A stretch of DNA of 64,000 nt. Origin: Eudorina sp. 2006-703-Eu-15. Lineage: Eukaryota; Chlorophyta; Chlorophyceae; Chlamydomonadales; Volvocaceae. The position numbers and the translations under genes were made by a program. The notes under the pieces were generated by a model that had not been told where the DNA came from, made no database searches, and saw only the letters and a program-made list of their open reading frames with translations. The stretch is taken from assembly GCA_003117195.1 (NCBI GenBank), contig BDSI01000023.1, positions 682,001-746,000 of the forward strand, in the 5' to 3' direction. Numbering within the stretch: position 1 is the first letter of the stretch; every line of letters begins with the position of its first letter. Below are positions 49,690-61,470 of this stretch, one piece after another.

Positions 49690-52600
49690 GACCTGGAGCC
49701 TGTCCGTCTGGAGAGGTTGAGCCCCTGTGGCGCTGGCGACGTCGGGGTCCCGCGGCCTTCAGCAGGACTGCCGACGTGCCCTGATGTGGGCGCGGGTGCT
49801 GGCGCAGTGAGCGCCGGCGGCATGGAGGCCTACGACCTGGCGCGCCGCCTTGTGTCTAGCGCAGGAGCAAGCGGCGCCAGCAGGGCGGACGGCGGCAGCT
49901 ACATGTCGCCAGCTCGCAAAGTCCGTGTCAGCGTCAAAATCCCGGACCGCTCCCCCGAGGACCTGGCGCCGGGCTGGGACACAGACCTGCACATCAATAG
50001 CCAGCGCCACGCGGTCGTGCTGTTCACATACATTCGGCGGGGCTGCATCCAGCTAGTCCTTGATATGTTCAGCAGTCCACAAAGTTTGACAGGGCTCGGT
50101 GCCTCCCTAGCGCATTTGCCGGCGGCACCGGCCGCGCAGCAAGGCGCGACATCCTCCGGAGCGCCTGTGAGCAGCCGACCCTGTGCGACCGAGACGTTGG
50201 CGGAGGATCTAGGGTCACTCGGGTCCGTGCCTCAGGTTGCGAGTGCGGCACCGGGCTGCGGATCTGCCTTGGAGGAGGTGCTTGAAAATGAGCGCGGAAC
50301 CTTGTCCGGGGCGCACCCGGGTGCGGGAGCCGGAGACCAGCATCCGGCAGGTGGCTCGGGAGCGGGCTCGTGTGCAGGACTGCTGGAACCGGTGGGCAGC
50401 TCCATGTATGGTCAGCTGCTGCAAGCCGTGTGCAGCGAGGCGGTCCTCGCCGGCCGCCCGGTGACACTGCAAATAGGCGAGACAGCCAGCCTGATGCGGC
50501 TACAGCCAAGTGAGGGTGTGGTCGGCTGCAGCGGCGATGGTAATCAGAATGCGGAAATGGTCGTTAGCCCACCACTAGCACTGCCACCCAACGTGGACAT
50601 CCAGCAGCGGGTGGTTTGCACGAGTGCCCGCTGGCCATTATTTCCGGTAGGGCAGTGGCGGCTACAGGGACGGCGGCGCCGCTTAGAGGTGGTGATCGCC
50701 TGCTCGTGGGATGCGGGTGCGGAGGTGGACCCAGCTATCCCGCCACCCTGTTCAACGACGCGTTCGTCGCAGCATGTCCCGGAGCTGCAGCTCACTGTGC
50801 GGCAGCAGGGCCGGTTCCTTCCGGTCGCGCAGGTGCCGACGACCGGCAACGGCAAGGGCTTCTCTGTCGCGCGGCGATTACTTCGGGCGTCGCTGGTAGC
50901 GGGCAGCGTGGCGGTGCCGGTTGACACTGGGACCACGGCAGCAGCTGCTTCAAGCGGCACGGCGGAGCCACCGCAGCCGGCCCAGCAGCAAAAGGTCTCC
51001 CAGTCTTGCCGCCCGGGCTCTTGTCTTCTGGCATTCAAGCCATCGAGCAGCGACGGTCTGGCGCAGGTGGAGCTCTCGCGCGGCGGCGTGCACAGCGCCA
51101 CGCCGACGGGTGTGTTGCTCGTTTCCAGTGCCGCTATTGCATGTGAACTGGAACAGCTGCAAGCGGTGGCTATCGGCGGGCTGGACTTGAGTGCCGCACC
51201 GCGCTCGTCGGTGGTGGCGGACGTGATTCGTGACTTCGGTTGCTTCCTGGACATCGTACCGGCGCTTGGGACCTGCGGCGGTGACAGTGTGAATGCCATC
51301 GCAGACGGTGTGGCCCGCGCCGACCAGCCGTTGATACATTGGTCGCTGACGCAGGTGGACGACACGGGGTTGTGTGTTCCGGTGCCAACAAGCGTGGCCA
51401 TCCATCGGCGCCAGCACCCGGCGCACAATGGGCTACCAGCCAACCAACAGCAGCAGCAGCAGGACGACACAGCTGCACATCTGCAGCACCGTGCTCAGAT
51501 GCTGGCGTCCGTGGGCTGCCGATTAGGTCTCAACCTGCTGCGCTATTTCTTGTCGTCGGGCATGGCAGCCTGCGCGACGCGCGTGCTGGATGTGCTGCAC
51601 CACCAGCTCGGCGTCCCGCCCGCTATGCTGGGCGGCCACGAGTGCTGCGTCGAGCGCATGACGCTTCTGCACCACGCGGCGCGCAGTGGCAGCTTTCGCG
51701 CAGTCGCTGCCATGGCATCTTGGCTGGAGGCGCGCGGCGTCGATCCCGCATGGTCAGCGCTGTGCCCCGCCGGCGTCTCGCCGCTGCACCTTCTGGCGGT
51801 GTTACCAGACAGCGAAGTGGCAGCGACGCTGGTGCAGCTCCGTTGGCCAGCTGCGCGGCACGCGTGGCGCCACAGCAAGACTGGGAACGCCACACCCGCT
51901 CAGTTCGCCGCGTTGGCGCGCGGCGGCAACGCGGGTGAGGCCGTGACGGCCTGGTGGGAGCGCGCCGGCTGCAGCGACGCGGCGTCGGTGCTCATCGGCG
52001 GGCCTTGGCGCTGCATTGCCGCACTGCGGAGGCGCAGCGCAGCCGTGCTGCCGCGCAGGTTTGTGCGTGGTTGCGAAGACACGGTCGCACCGGCACTGGG
52101 TTTCATTCTGGCGCCGCTGGAGGCGTCCTATGAGGCCTGGCTGGCGCGCCGCGTGCTCTTCATGGATCACTTGTTCCTGGCGATGTACACATTGTATTGC
52201 GTGGCACAAGCTTTCAAGGAGGGCTGGGCGTTCTTCAGCGAGAACGGAGTGGGCCTGATCCTGCTGACGTTGCGGCTGGGCGTCCTGATGGTGCACTCGC
52301 CCCTGCGGATCATCGTGCATCGGAGACTGCGAGGCATCGCCCCCCGCGGAGGTACACGACAGGCCAGCTCGAAGGAGGACGCCGGCACCGCCGCTGACAG
52401 CAATGGCGGTGGCAGTAGCCGGTCTGTGCCCTGGCTCGTGGCGACACGTGAGGGTTCAGCTGTCTTATTGGAGATGATGCGCCTTGCGGTCATGCTGTTC
52501 ATGGCGGCTGGAGGGATTCGGATGCCGCATGCATGGTGGGAAGGGATGGAGTCAGGGATTCATCGTGCGGGTAGTGTATGTGCGCGACCGTGATTGTATG

Positions 52601-53246
52601 CGGATGCGGACTCCTGCTTGATACTGTGCCTCTGTGTGCTCCTGGTGAAGAAAACAGTGTAACTGTACATTTTTTCTCCTTCATGACTGCTGAACATGAC
52701 GTTGATGGCTGAATTGTTTCAATCGCCTGGTACTCTGCAGGCGCCGCTTGGTTCACCTGCGCCTTGACTACATCATCAACCCCGTGATGCGGCCGATGGC
52801 TTGCCAGGTAAGAGCGGTACCGTTGATACCACCAGTTTGGACGCGATGTATGCCGTCATGAACCCACACGCTGTCGGGGGGCCACACGGATTTTCACCAC
52901 GCGCCACGTGAACTCATACGGGTATTGATTATCATAATTCACAATCCGCTGACAGTGCTCGGCTTATCTGCCCTTACTCTGCCAGATGCGCGTCCTGCCA
53001 AGCTTCATGACAGCCGGCGTGGCGCTGGTCGGCGAGTACGTCATGACAGTGGCGTTGCTTCGGCAACCTGGTGCATCCCTTGCTTGGCTATTGGTGCGCA
53101 CCCTTATCCGCGGGTGCTGTACGCATGGGGCGGGCATATGCGTCACGGTGCTCCTGCAGGCTTCAGCACGTGGTCGTTTCCTTGCGGAGTTTCGCGGTCT
53201 CAGCGACAGCCGTTCGGACAGAGCCTTGCGCCTCAAGGCACGGTAG
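49690..53246 (+). CDS. Large membrane protein like the C-terminal half of SBP-box proteins
   Basis: Three exons join in phase: 49690-52589, 52741-52807, 52986-53246 (about 1,075 codons if read from 49690). The N-terminal motif VRVSVKIPDRSPEDLAPG plus FTYIRRGCIQLVLDMF resembles the post-zinc-finger region of plant SBP/SPL proteins. The middle is Ala/Gly-rich. Residues about 630-720 look like ankyrin-type helices (MTLLHHAARSGSFRAVAAM, GVSPLHLLAVLPDSEVA), and the last about 250 residues carry roughly five hydrophobic segments (FLAMYTLYCVAQ, GLILLTLRLGVLMV, LLEMMRLAVMLFMAAGG, MTAGVALVGEYVMTVALL, GICVTVLLQA). That order also fits long SPL proteins. No SBP zinc finger is visible upstream. A start at ATG 49822 or further exons upstream are both possible. 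The first intron's donor (GTGATT) is weak. Confidence 0.55.
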
Positions 53247-53961
53247 GGAGCTGGGGAGCGTAAGAGCGACAGGTTTGGTTCAGTGTGCCATAGAACGCGT
53301 TGCTGATATTAGGTAGTGGGAAAGAGGCGAACACAATGTGCGCGTGGTGAGAAATAGAATTGAGCTGCAGGGCGGCAATTTCTCGTACGCGAAACCTTTT
53401 CTGGCGCTTATTCGGAACAGAAGAACCTGTCGGTAAAACTATGTCGTTGGTTTCTGCTTGGTTCCTTACAGTCCTGGCATAAGATGTGTGGGATTACCTA
53501 TTAACGGACGTGTCTCTTAAGGAGTATGAGCTGAGTGAGGACGGAAGGGTGATGTATGGGTAGTCAGGGGGGGCATAGCCATACGTAGCACGTCCATGGG
53601 TGGACTCGCCAGAGCTCGTAGCCACTGCTCGCACAACGGTGAAATGTTTCGAGTATCTTGCAAGGCAGGTGTGTGTGTGTGTGTGTATGTGTAGTGGGTT
53701 GAGGCCGCATCCGTACAAGTTGCGCCGTACCGTACTCTTCAGACACAGGAAATGTGGGGCCGAATTATATCATTTCCTCATACTATAACTTGAGCCCGAA
53801 GAGTATCCGAGGGAGCTGCCCACCGGCGGATGGCGGTCGACAACTGGTGTTATGTTTGTTGTATGTGTTTAGGCATGCTATGAATGAACAGTACATAATG
53901 ATAGCCTTTCGCTGCAGTTATATGGACGAATACTTCGGAATGTAACATTTCACAATTTAAA
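53247..53961. other. Intergenic region
   Basis: Contains a GT microsatellite at 53669-53684 and AT-rich sequence before the sulfotransferase start. No gene is supported. Confidence 0.5.
53669..53684. repeat. GT dinucleotide microsatellite
   Basis: Eight GT repeats. Confidence 0.9.
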
Positions 53962-55431
53962 ATGCGATCACTGTTTTGGGGATTGATTCCGCTGCTTATC
54001 ATAGCTTTGCTACAATTATCATTCGTGCACACAGCAAATGGGGAGAGGAGCGACTACTGTCGACAGGAGCTTCCAGGATGTTGTCCCAAAGTCGTGAATC
54101 ACGTCTTATTGCTCCACATTGAGAAGACTGGAGGGACATCCGTGCGCACATTCCTTCAATCTGCGGTTAAACGGCGCTTCGGCCAGGGTGCAATTTGTAA
54201 TTATCTCAAGTGGGTGGAGTACTCGCGCAGGCACTGGGTCCTGACGTGCAGCGGGTCAACTCACCAGCGAAGCAGTCTGCCATTCTGCCGCATGGGGATC
54301 TGTTCACTCTTGTCGACCGCAATCTGTCCAAATCGCGTGGCGCCTCACAAGGAGGCTGGGGAATCAGTGCGCAGGATTGGCCTGTTGAATTGGGAAAGGG
54401 TGGACCTTGAGTGTGCGTTTCAGCACGCGTGTTCGTCGTGTAGCACGGAAAGCCTCACGCGCAAGCAAATCACTGTTCCTCAGCTGCTAACCGATAGCTG
54501 TCCGCTTGTGCTTAACATGGCCGTACGGTCTGTACGACCCGCCGGTCTTCTAGGGGAGATACTCGCCGAAATCCGGACGGTCCTGCGCTTTTGGCTTGGG
54601 CGCTTCTATGTCTGACGCATCTTCCCAATGAGACAGAGACCTGGACGGCGCTTCACGGGGTTGTGCCCCCGCTCCCTTCCTGTCCGCAGGTACATGCCTT
54701 ACCAATGTCAGCCCAGCAGCTCCGCCGGGGGCAACGAAACCTGCAACGCAAGGAACTTCCAGTACTATACGCGGGCTATCTCTACGGGCAAGCATTTTCG
54801 CCAGAGCTGCAAACTGACCTCCAGCCACCATGACTTCAGAATCATTGATGCGCTCCCACCGCATGTCCTCAACACCACCCTCCTCATCGTCAACCTGCGG
54901 GACCCGGGGAGTCGCTCCGTGAGCCACTTTCATATGCTGCGCCGCCACGAGGACCCTGGCGCGCTCAACTCCACGGTGCTCGAGTATTTCCTCAATCACC
55001 CCGTCGGCGTCTCCATCTCTCGGAACCGGATGACGCGCGTGCTGGCAGGCGAGTTTTGTTGCAAGGGCGGCGCGCCAGTTTCATACGACGACCGGGAGCT
55101 TTTGGAACGGGCAGTGGCGCGGCTGGACACGTTTTGCGTGGTGGGGCTCACCAGCCGCGTGCAGGACACCATGCTTTACGTGCAGCACGCGCTGGACCTG
55201 GGCACAGACGAGGTGCCCAAGAACCTGCATTACCACAACAACGCCAAAAAATACTCGCCTGTGGATGAAAACGTACTGCATCAGCTGAGGGACGCGAACG
55301 CGCTGGACATGGCGCTTTACACGGAGGCAGAGAAGCGTTTCGGGCAACAGATGCAGAGCATCGGCCGGCCGGCCTCTGCAGATACGGGGACGGCGTCAAC
55401 GGCCGTTGATGGCGACTCCCACACGCCTTGA
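53962..55431 (+). CDS. Golgi-type sulfotransferase (PAPS-dependent)
   Basis: It probably transfers sulfate from PAPS to a polysaccharide or glycoprotein in the Golgi lumen. A short N-terminal tail and hydrophobic LFWGLIPLLIIALLQLSF form a type II signal anchor. The 5'-phosphosulfate-binding loop is HVLLLHIEKTGGTSVRTFLQ and the 3'-phosphate loop LLIVNLRDPGSRSVSHF, as in the heparan-sulfate 2-O-sulfotransferase-like family. The last exon begins at 54690 after TGTCCGCAG and runs to the stop, reading YMPYQCQ early on. Exon 1 starts at 53962. The middle is unresolved: its frame stays open past 54480, but a second-frame stretch at about 54270-54340 (SAILPHGDLFTLVDRNLSK) looks like a small separate exon. 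A TGTAA lies 38 bases after the stop. The sulfated substrate cannot be told. Confidence 0.85.
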
Positions 55432-55468
55432 ATTGCACGAGTCAGTCCTGCCAAATCGTCCACTTATG

Positions 55469-55473
55469 TGTAA
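55469..55473 (+). terminator. TGTAA polyadenylation signal, sulfotransferase
   Basis: It lies 38 bases after the sulfotransferase stop. Confidence 0.6.
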
Positions 55474-55822
55474 CGTCGTTCAAGCCGTTGCTCACACTGG
55501 CCGGTATTCAACGACCGTGTGCTGTGTGCCGTGTTTCAGGCAGTCATCAGGACATCCAATCTGGTGCACACGAATAGAGGGGCCCAGCTTGGGACCTTGT
55601 AAGGGCTACCTATCGGCTATCGGTTTTTCATTTCATCACGCGACCTTATGCACATTCAGTTTCAACTTCGGAATGAGCTACCACCTAGATATTCCTCTCA
55701 AGGAACCCCAACATGGGGTGCACGGTGTGATGAATGGCCAACCTGTCCCTCTCGCAACTGCATCCCCACAAGCGCCCGGTCTCCGCAGCTTTCATTCTCA
55801 AGTCAACAGCGCAGCGCAGTTG
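55474..55822. other. Convergent spacer, sulfotransferase / ADCS
   Basis: It should hold the ADCS 3' UTR on the minus strand. No gene or clear minus-strand TGTAA is seen. Confidence 0.5.
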
Positions 55823-58800
55823 CTACGACGCAACGGATATTGGCCCATCGCGACCCTCGCAGAGTCCCACCGCCCGCAGCAAGGCGCGAGCTTTCAGCCG
55901 CATTTCTTCGTACTCCGCCTCAGGCTGCGACTGGACCACGATGGCGCCTCCAGCACCGATGGTCATTAACGTACCCCCGTGCGCGGCCGCCGACTGGCCG
56001 TCAGCTGGACAGGCCGTACCACCCGGCGCTCTGCCACTGTGGAGTGCATCGCCGACATCAGCCAGCGATGTCGGCAAGTGCTCAATGACGGCTGTGCGGA
56101 TGACAATGTTCAGATCGAAGGTATCGTTGAGCGAGATGAAGCCGATGCAGCCCGAGTAGACGCCACGCGCGCGGCCCTCCAATGTGTCGATTATCTGCAT
56201 CGTCCGCACTTTCGGGGCGCCTGCAGAACGGGAGAAGCGCAAGCCCACCACCAGTGCAAACATTTGGTGCACGACGGAAACGTGTGTGGGCATCAACGGC
56301 TCCCCGGATACCAGGGTACAGGGTTGAGTGGCATCCGCAGACACATCCCTCTGTTGCGAAATCCGCTGTCATGTTTAATTGTTTCACACCGCCCGTCTCT
56401 GAACAGTGCACAGAAAGCGATGTAACCTCTCGATACTGTCATGAAACAGTGCAGAATGTTGGAAGCGAATCAAGATCATAGCCGATAGCATTCAAAAATG
56501 TTACTGAGAGCCTGGTCAGCAAATTGCATACATTAGAGCACCAATCTTCACCGTATGCACGGACTCTTGTCCAAGCTCAAGCCCACCTGTCATGGAGCCA
56601 CCTGGGAAGGCGGCACGTATGCAGTCAACGACCGATATGCCCGCCCGCCGCACACCCCGTACGGTCGAGACCATCTGGTGGACGGTCGCGTACGATTCGA
56701 TGTCCATCAAGCCCGGGACATGCACGGTACCGACCTACACGCCCAAGCGACGCAAAAGTGGTTCGATTAAGGGAGTAACACAAGTTATGCCGGAGCAAAA
56801 GCTTCGAAGGGGCAGTGGTGTACCGTATCAACATGCTGGGTGACTTGGCCAAAGGTGCACAAGGCTGCAGCCAGTGAATAGGTCACATTCCGCACCCTGT
56901 GCAGTTACATTCCCGCCTGCAGCTGAGCGGGAATGCAGTGCAGTGTGCTGCAGCGTCCACAGCGCGCAAAGCGAGGGCTCACAAATGCGGCAATATTTCT
57001 TCTTGGGCCCCACCCCATGCCTAAGGTTGCATCTTTCTTCTTGCGCCCCCAACCCATGCCTCAAGACCAAACGCCGAGGCACACACCTCGGACACGCGCC
57101 CCAGGTCGTTGCGCAGCAGGTCCACAATCATCAGGTTCTCCGCGCGCTCTTTCTCCGAGCTCGCCAGCTCTTCGGCCGCCGCGGCATCGGCCAACGGGTC
57201 GGACAGCACTCGCGCTGCAGTACCTTTGATGGGACGCGCCTCCAGCAGCCCACCGCGGTCACCCCGGAGGAAACGCTCAGGCGATGAACAACAGATGGTG
57301 GGGCCTGCGGCGCGACGCAACAAAACAGAGGCGACGAAGCTTTGTGGTGACGAAACACAAACGCGTGGAGGTTGCCGTATCCGAAGGCATCATGCACTTG
57401 ACTTTGTGAGATACGGGCCCTTCCTACCACAGCCATCCGCTGACTCTTAAATTTGTAGGTATGCTTCGGGCTCCGGTATGTTGCTAGTCGCGGCCAAGTC
57501 CCAACACACCTGAAGCACCACATTGTAGCCAGGCCGCGTAGGGTGCGGGGTTGAGCTGCCGCAGCGTCCGGTAGAGTTGAGGCGGGCTGGGGGCTTCCGG
57601 ACGGGTGAGGGCGGTGGTGAGACACACCTCGTAGCTTTCCCCCGCGCACAGCGCTGCATGGCACGCAGCAATATTCCGCAGGTACTCGCTGCGGTTGTGC
57701 ACGAGGGTAAACGGCACCGGCGAAGAGGGCCGAGGCGCAGCCTCGCGCTGCGCAGCCTGCCCTGGGCCACAAGCACGCCCGCCGTTGGACGCAGCCGAAG
57801 TTATCGAGTCACAGGCCTGGACAACCGTTGTTGCCGCTGAAGCTGCGCTGGCAGCCGCCGTCTGCTGCTGCTCGGGTACCTGGAGACACTGCCCGCAGAC
57901 CTCTCGTGCTGCCGTCCCAGTTGTGGACGCGGCGCCTGGTGGGCAAGGCCCAACCGTTCCGGCAGCACCACAAGCCGTAGCCTGCGCCACGTCTCCACGG
58001 GCGCTGCCCGAGGCCTGACAATGCGGAGAAGGCGCGTGCGTCAACTGCGTCCACGACGTGACTGCAGCCCCAGCGCTTGGGCTACAAACGCCCCTTTCAA
58101 TCTTCACCGCATCTTCAATCGTTCGCTGCGTTGCCTGCAGCCAACCCTGCGCCAACGCCTTCTGCTCAGCCGCCGCAACGGTCGACACCGACTCCCCTGC
58201 CGAGGCAGAACGGTCGTCTGCGCAGGCACTTGCCGGTCCCAATCCAGCCGCACACATCCCCGCGCCACTCCCCGTGCCACAGCCACAACCAACGCGGCTG
58301 CTGCCCTCCCCGTCGCCGCCTCCGGCGGCAGAGCTGTCGTACAGCGCGAGCAGAAAGACGTCTCCGGTCAGATGATCCACCGCCACCATTCGGTCTGCGA
58401 GATACATCACCGCGTCCGGTGTGGACGCGGCGTGGGCGTTAGCGCCACCGCACTCGGCCTTCAGCTCGTACCCCAGGTAGCCCACCAGGCCCCCCCAGAA
58501 GTTGAATGGCAGCTGCGCAGCCGCTTCTGTCTCCACCAACAGCCGCTGGCGACCCAGCACCTGGTCCAAATACCCCAGGAAGCCAGCGGGCGTCGCCACG
58601 CGCATGACGCGCCCGTCCGGTGTCTCGACCGTCAGAGTCCCCTGGCTCAGTTTCGGCGCTCTGCTGAGATGCGGCGGAATGGCTCCGGACTGTGTGGCGG
58701 TAGTGGCATTGGAGGAGGCACAGGCCGTGGAAGCCGGGCCGCAGCTCGAGGAGCTGCCGCCGGCGGTACTGCTGCTGCTGCTGGAAGCTGCGTCGCTGTC

Positions 58801-61076
58801 GAAGTCCCCTGCCGGCCCTTGCAGGTGGTCCTGGAGGCCGGCGTCGAGATGTGACAGAGACCCCTGCCCGTCCTCGCCTGCGCGAGAGTGCTCAGCGGCC
58901 TGGGGAGCGAGCGGCTCAGCGGGCGGCTGCGGCTTGTGTGATGCAGGCGTCGGCGGAGGAAGCTTGTAGGTCAGCTTGCGCCACAGTGGCCCCCCACGAC
59001 CTCCCATGTAGGAGAATCGCCCCCGATCGGCGGTTGCGCTGCGCGGGTTCGGTGCGGGAATAGAGAAAGATTGGGAAGTCAAAGAGGAAAAACTAGAGCA
59101 CACGCATGCAATTGTCCTTAGCCCCTGACCAAAGACAATGCGACCAGCGAATTCTTCATGGCCGCCTCGCGATGGCCAGCGAGCGCAGGGCACGTCCTAG
59201 CACGCCAGGAGGACGCCCTAACGCGGCGTCCTCCCGCTCCATTCTGAATAGGCGGCTGCCCTTCCCGAAGCGCACGCCAAGCGCAGCCCACCTGTCCAAC
59301 CAAAATGTGTCCGGTGCCCAGCCGTGCAGCAGCTCAAACAACCCCTGGCTGCCGCCCGGGAGACGAGGCAGCAGACCGTCAAGCCGTGACCACAGCAGCC
59401 GCAGCGGGGGCCCCCGTTGGTGTTCCGGCGATGGCCAGGGCGGCAGAGCCGGCAACCTGCCCGGTGGCCCGATGATATCCGGAACAGGCCTGCATCGGGA
59501 CGGGACACGCCACGAGCTTCTGGAGACTGCCATTCGGAGGCCTGGCTCTGAATCCACATCATGGCGTTGTTTGATAGTCTCCATGCCGAGGCTGACCATT
59601 GGGGTATACAAGTACACCCCGTCATAGCGCCATCCCACCAGGGCCATACTTGCCCTGCCGGCCTCAATCACGGTCCGTTACCGGCACACGCGAACTCGCG
59701 AAGTCAGTCCTGGTCCACCGACCCACCTGACGGGGGGCATCTGCGCTGCGGCCGGTCCCGCCCGCCGCTGAATGTGCTCAGCCGCCAGGTCACGGAAGTT
59801 TCGCAACAGCGCGATGCCGAAGCGCGTGGCCACTGACTCCGGGTGAAACTGCACGCCGAAATGGGGCCGCGAGCGGTGCGCCAGGCCCATTAGCAACGTC
59901 CCCGGCACAGAATCCTGCTGTTGGTGTTGGCCCTGCTGGTCGGGCTGCTCAACCCCTCTCTCCTCAGGGCCTCCGCTGTCGCCGGAACCCAGGGCGCCTC
60001 CCTGGACCGTGCCTGGTCTCACGTCCCGAGCCAGTCGTACTGCTGTGTGGCCCCCGGTCGTCCAGCAAACGGGCTCCAGGCAGTCCGGCAGCGAGCGCTC
60101 GTCCACAAGCAGGGAGTGGTACCTGATATAGCGCACACGCGGCAGGAGTGACGCCACACAAAGACCACACACTGAAAACCCGAGGCCGTGCATCGATGGA
60201 TACGGAGGTCAGGTGCATTGGGTGGGCGTATGTGCTTTCCCGGCTGGCATTCAGTCCCACGGGCCTGCTGCAGCGTACCTGACAACTTCAAAGCCCGCGC
60301 CAGATGGTATGTCCCGAAAAAGCGAATGGCCATTGTGCTGCAGCTGGCTAAGCCGGCCATGCACAGGCTCGCGGGCGGCCACCACCGATGCCCCATGTGC
60401 GAGTGCCAAAGCCTGGTGCCCCAGGCAAATACCGAGAATGGGGACGTCCGGCAGCTGCTGCAATACATCTAGGCAGACGCCTGCACAAACGATCGAGATT
60501 TGCAGCAGAAATATGAGTTCAAAATGATGCACTGCGAGGGTGGGGCAGTCGACTAAGGCGGCTGTGCGGGGGCGGTGCACGGTATGTCCGTCGGGCGGGT
60601 ACCACTGCGACACTGGACGCGTGCGCCAGTACACGGAAACATCACCAACCCCTCCGATTCAACTCCCCCCGAGAATTAAACAGTACTGCCAACGACCGCA
60701 CCTATGTCGTTCGAGTTGGTGGGCGTTCCCGGACCAGGCGAAATGACAATGCTGTGCACCGTGCCCGCCTGCACCATGGATGATATCTGTTCCAGTGTGA
60801 TCTTGTCATTGTAGTACACGACGGGCAACTCTGCGTGGTTGCACAGGAGGAACACCTAAGGTGAGCACGTCATCGCACGATGACCGCAGACGTGGCGGCG
60901 TGACCGTAAGGGTTCAGCTCCATCAGTTGCTTAGGACTCATCGCGCCAAGTGCCCATCATTTAGATACACTTGTAAATTATTAATCGGCTCTGCGCGCAC
61001 CTCCATTCACTTCGGCAATAACCTGGAACAAATTGTATGTATAGCTATCATAATTGTCAATCAAAAGCGTTCGCAT
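55823..61076 (-). CDS. ADCS: Bifunctional aminodeoxychorismate synthase (PabA-PabB fusion)
   Basis: It makes 4-amino-4-deoxychorismate from chorismate and glutamine for p-aminobenzoate and folate. Nine exons give 1,087 aa: 61076-61023, 60855-60702, 60480-60279, 60122-59727, 59456-59292, 59038-57510, 57304-57087, 56734-56587, 56220-55823. The glutaminase domain starts [15 protein letters not shown], with SPGPGTPT, the nucleophile Cys88 in GICLGHQA and the FHPES triad. The synthase half has [43 protein letters not shown] and [13 protein letters not shown]. The motif PIKGT (Lys about 860) marks PabB-type synthases; anthranilate synthase has PIAGT. Exon 6 holds two long Ala/Ser/Gly-rich insertions. 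The frame begins directly with the enzyme, without a visible plastid transit peptide. The exon 1 donor (GTTATT) was chosen by alignment. Confidence 0.95.
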
Positions 61077-61470
61077 GTCGGTGTGTAAACAATTCCAAGA
61101 AGACAACCAAGACGAAGTGGGTCCTAACTTGTAAGAAATCGTAAGGAGCGCACGATAAACTTTACTTCATACTCTCAGATAGAGGATAATCAATGTCATT
61201 ATAAATACGGCAATTGCGTTTCAGTGTTTGGCTTACACCAAAGCTAGTTTGGGTTCCATAATTTGAATCCTGTCTACCTCTAGCAGCCGGCCTTTCACGT
61301 TTTGCAGTTTTCATGGCGAGTCCGGCCTCTTCTCAATGAAAATAACGATAAACTATTTGTCACAGGGATAACTCCACACTTGACTGCAACTGTCCCGCGC
61401 TTGGGCACATCCTCATGGGCATTTTAGACCCAAACTGACGCACTCGACATACGCTGGCTGGTGCTAGCTG
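61077..61470. promoter_or_regulatory. Divergent promoter region, ADCS / tectonic
   Basis: The 394-bp AT-rich spacer between divergent start codons is noticeably lower in GC than the flanking exons. No gene is seen. Confidence 0.55.

Noticed and set aside
58021..58854. Plus-strand 277-codon frame opposite ADCS
   Set aside because: Antisense shadow of the conserved ADCS exon 6; Arg/His/Pro-rich with no motif.
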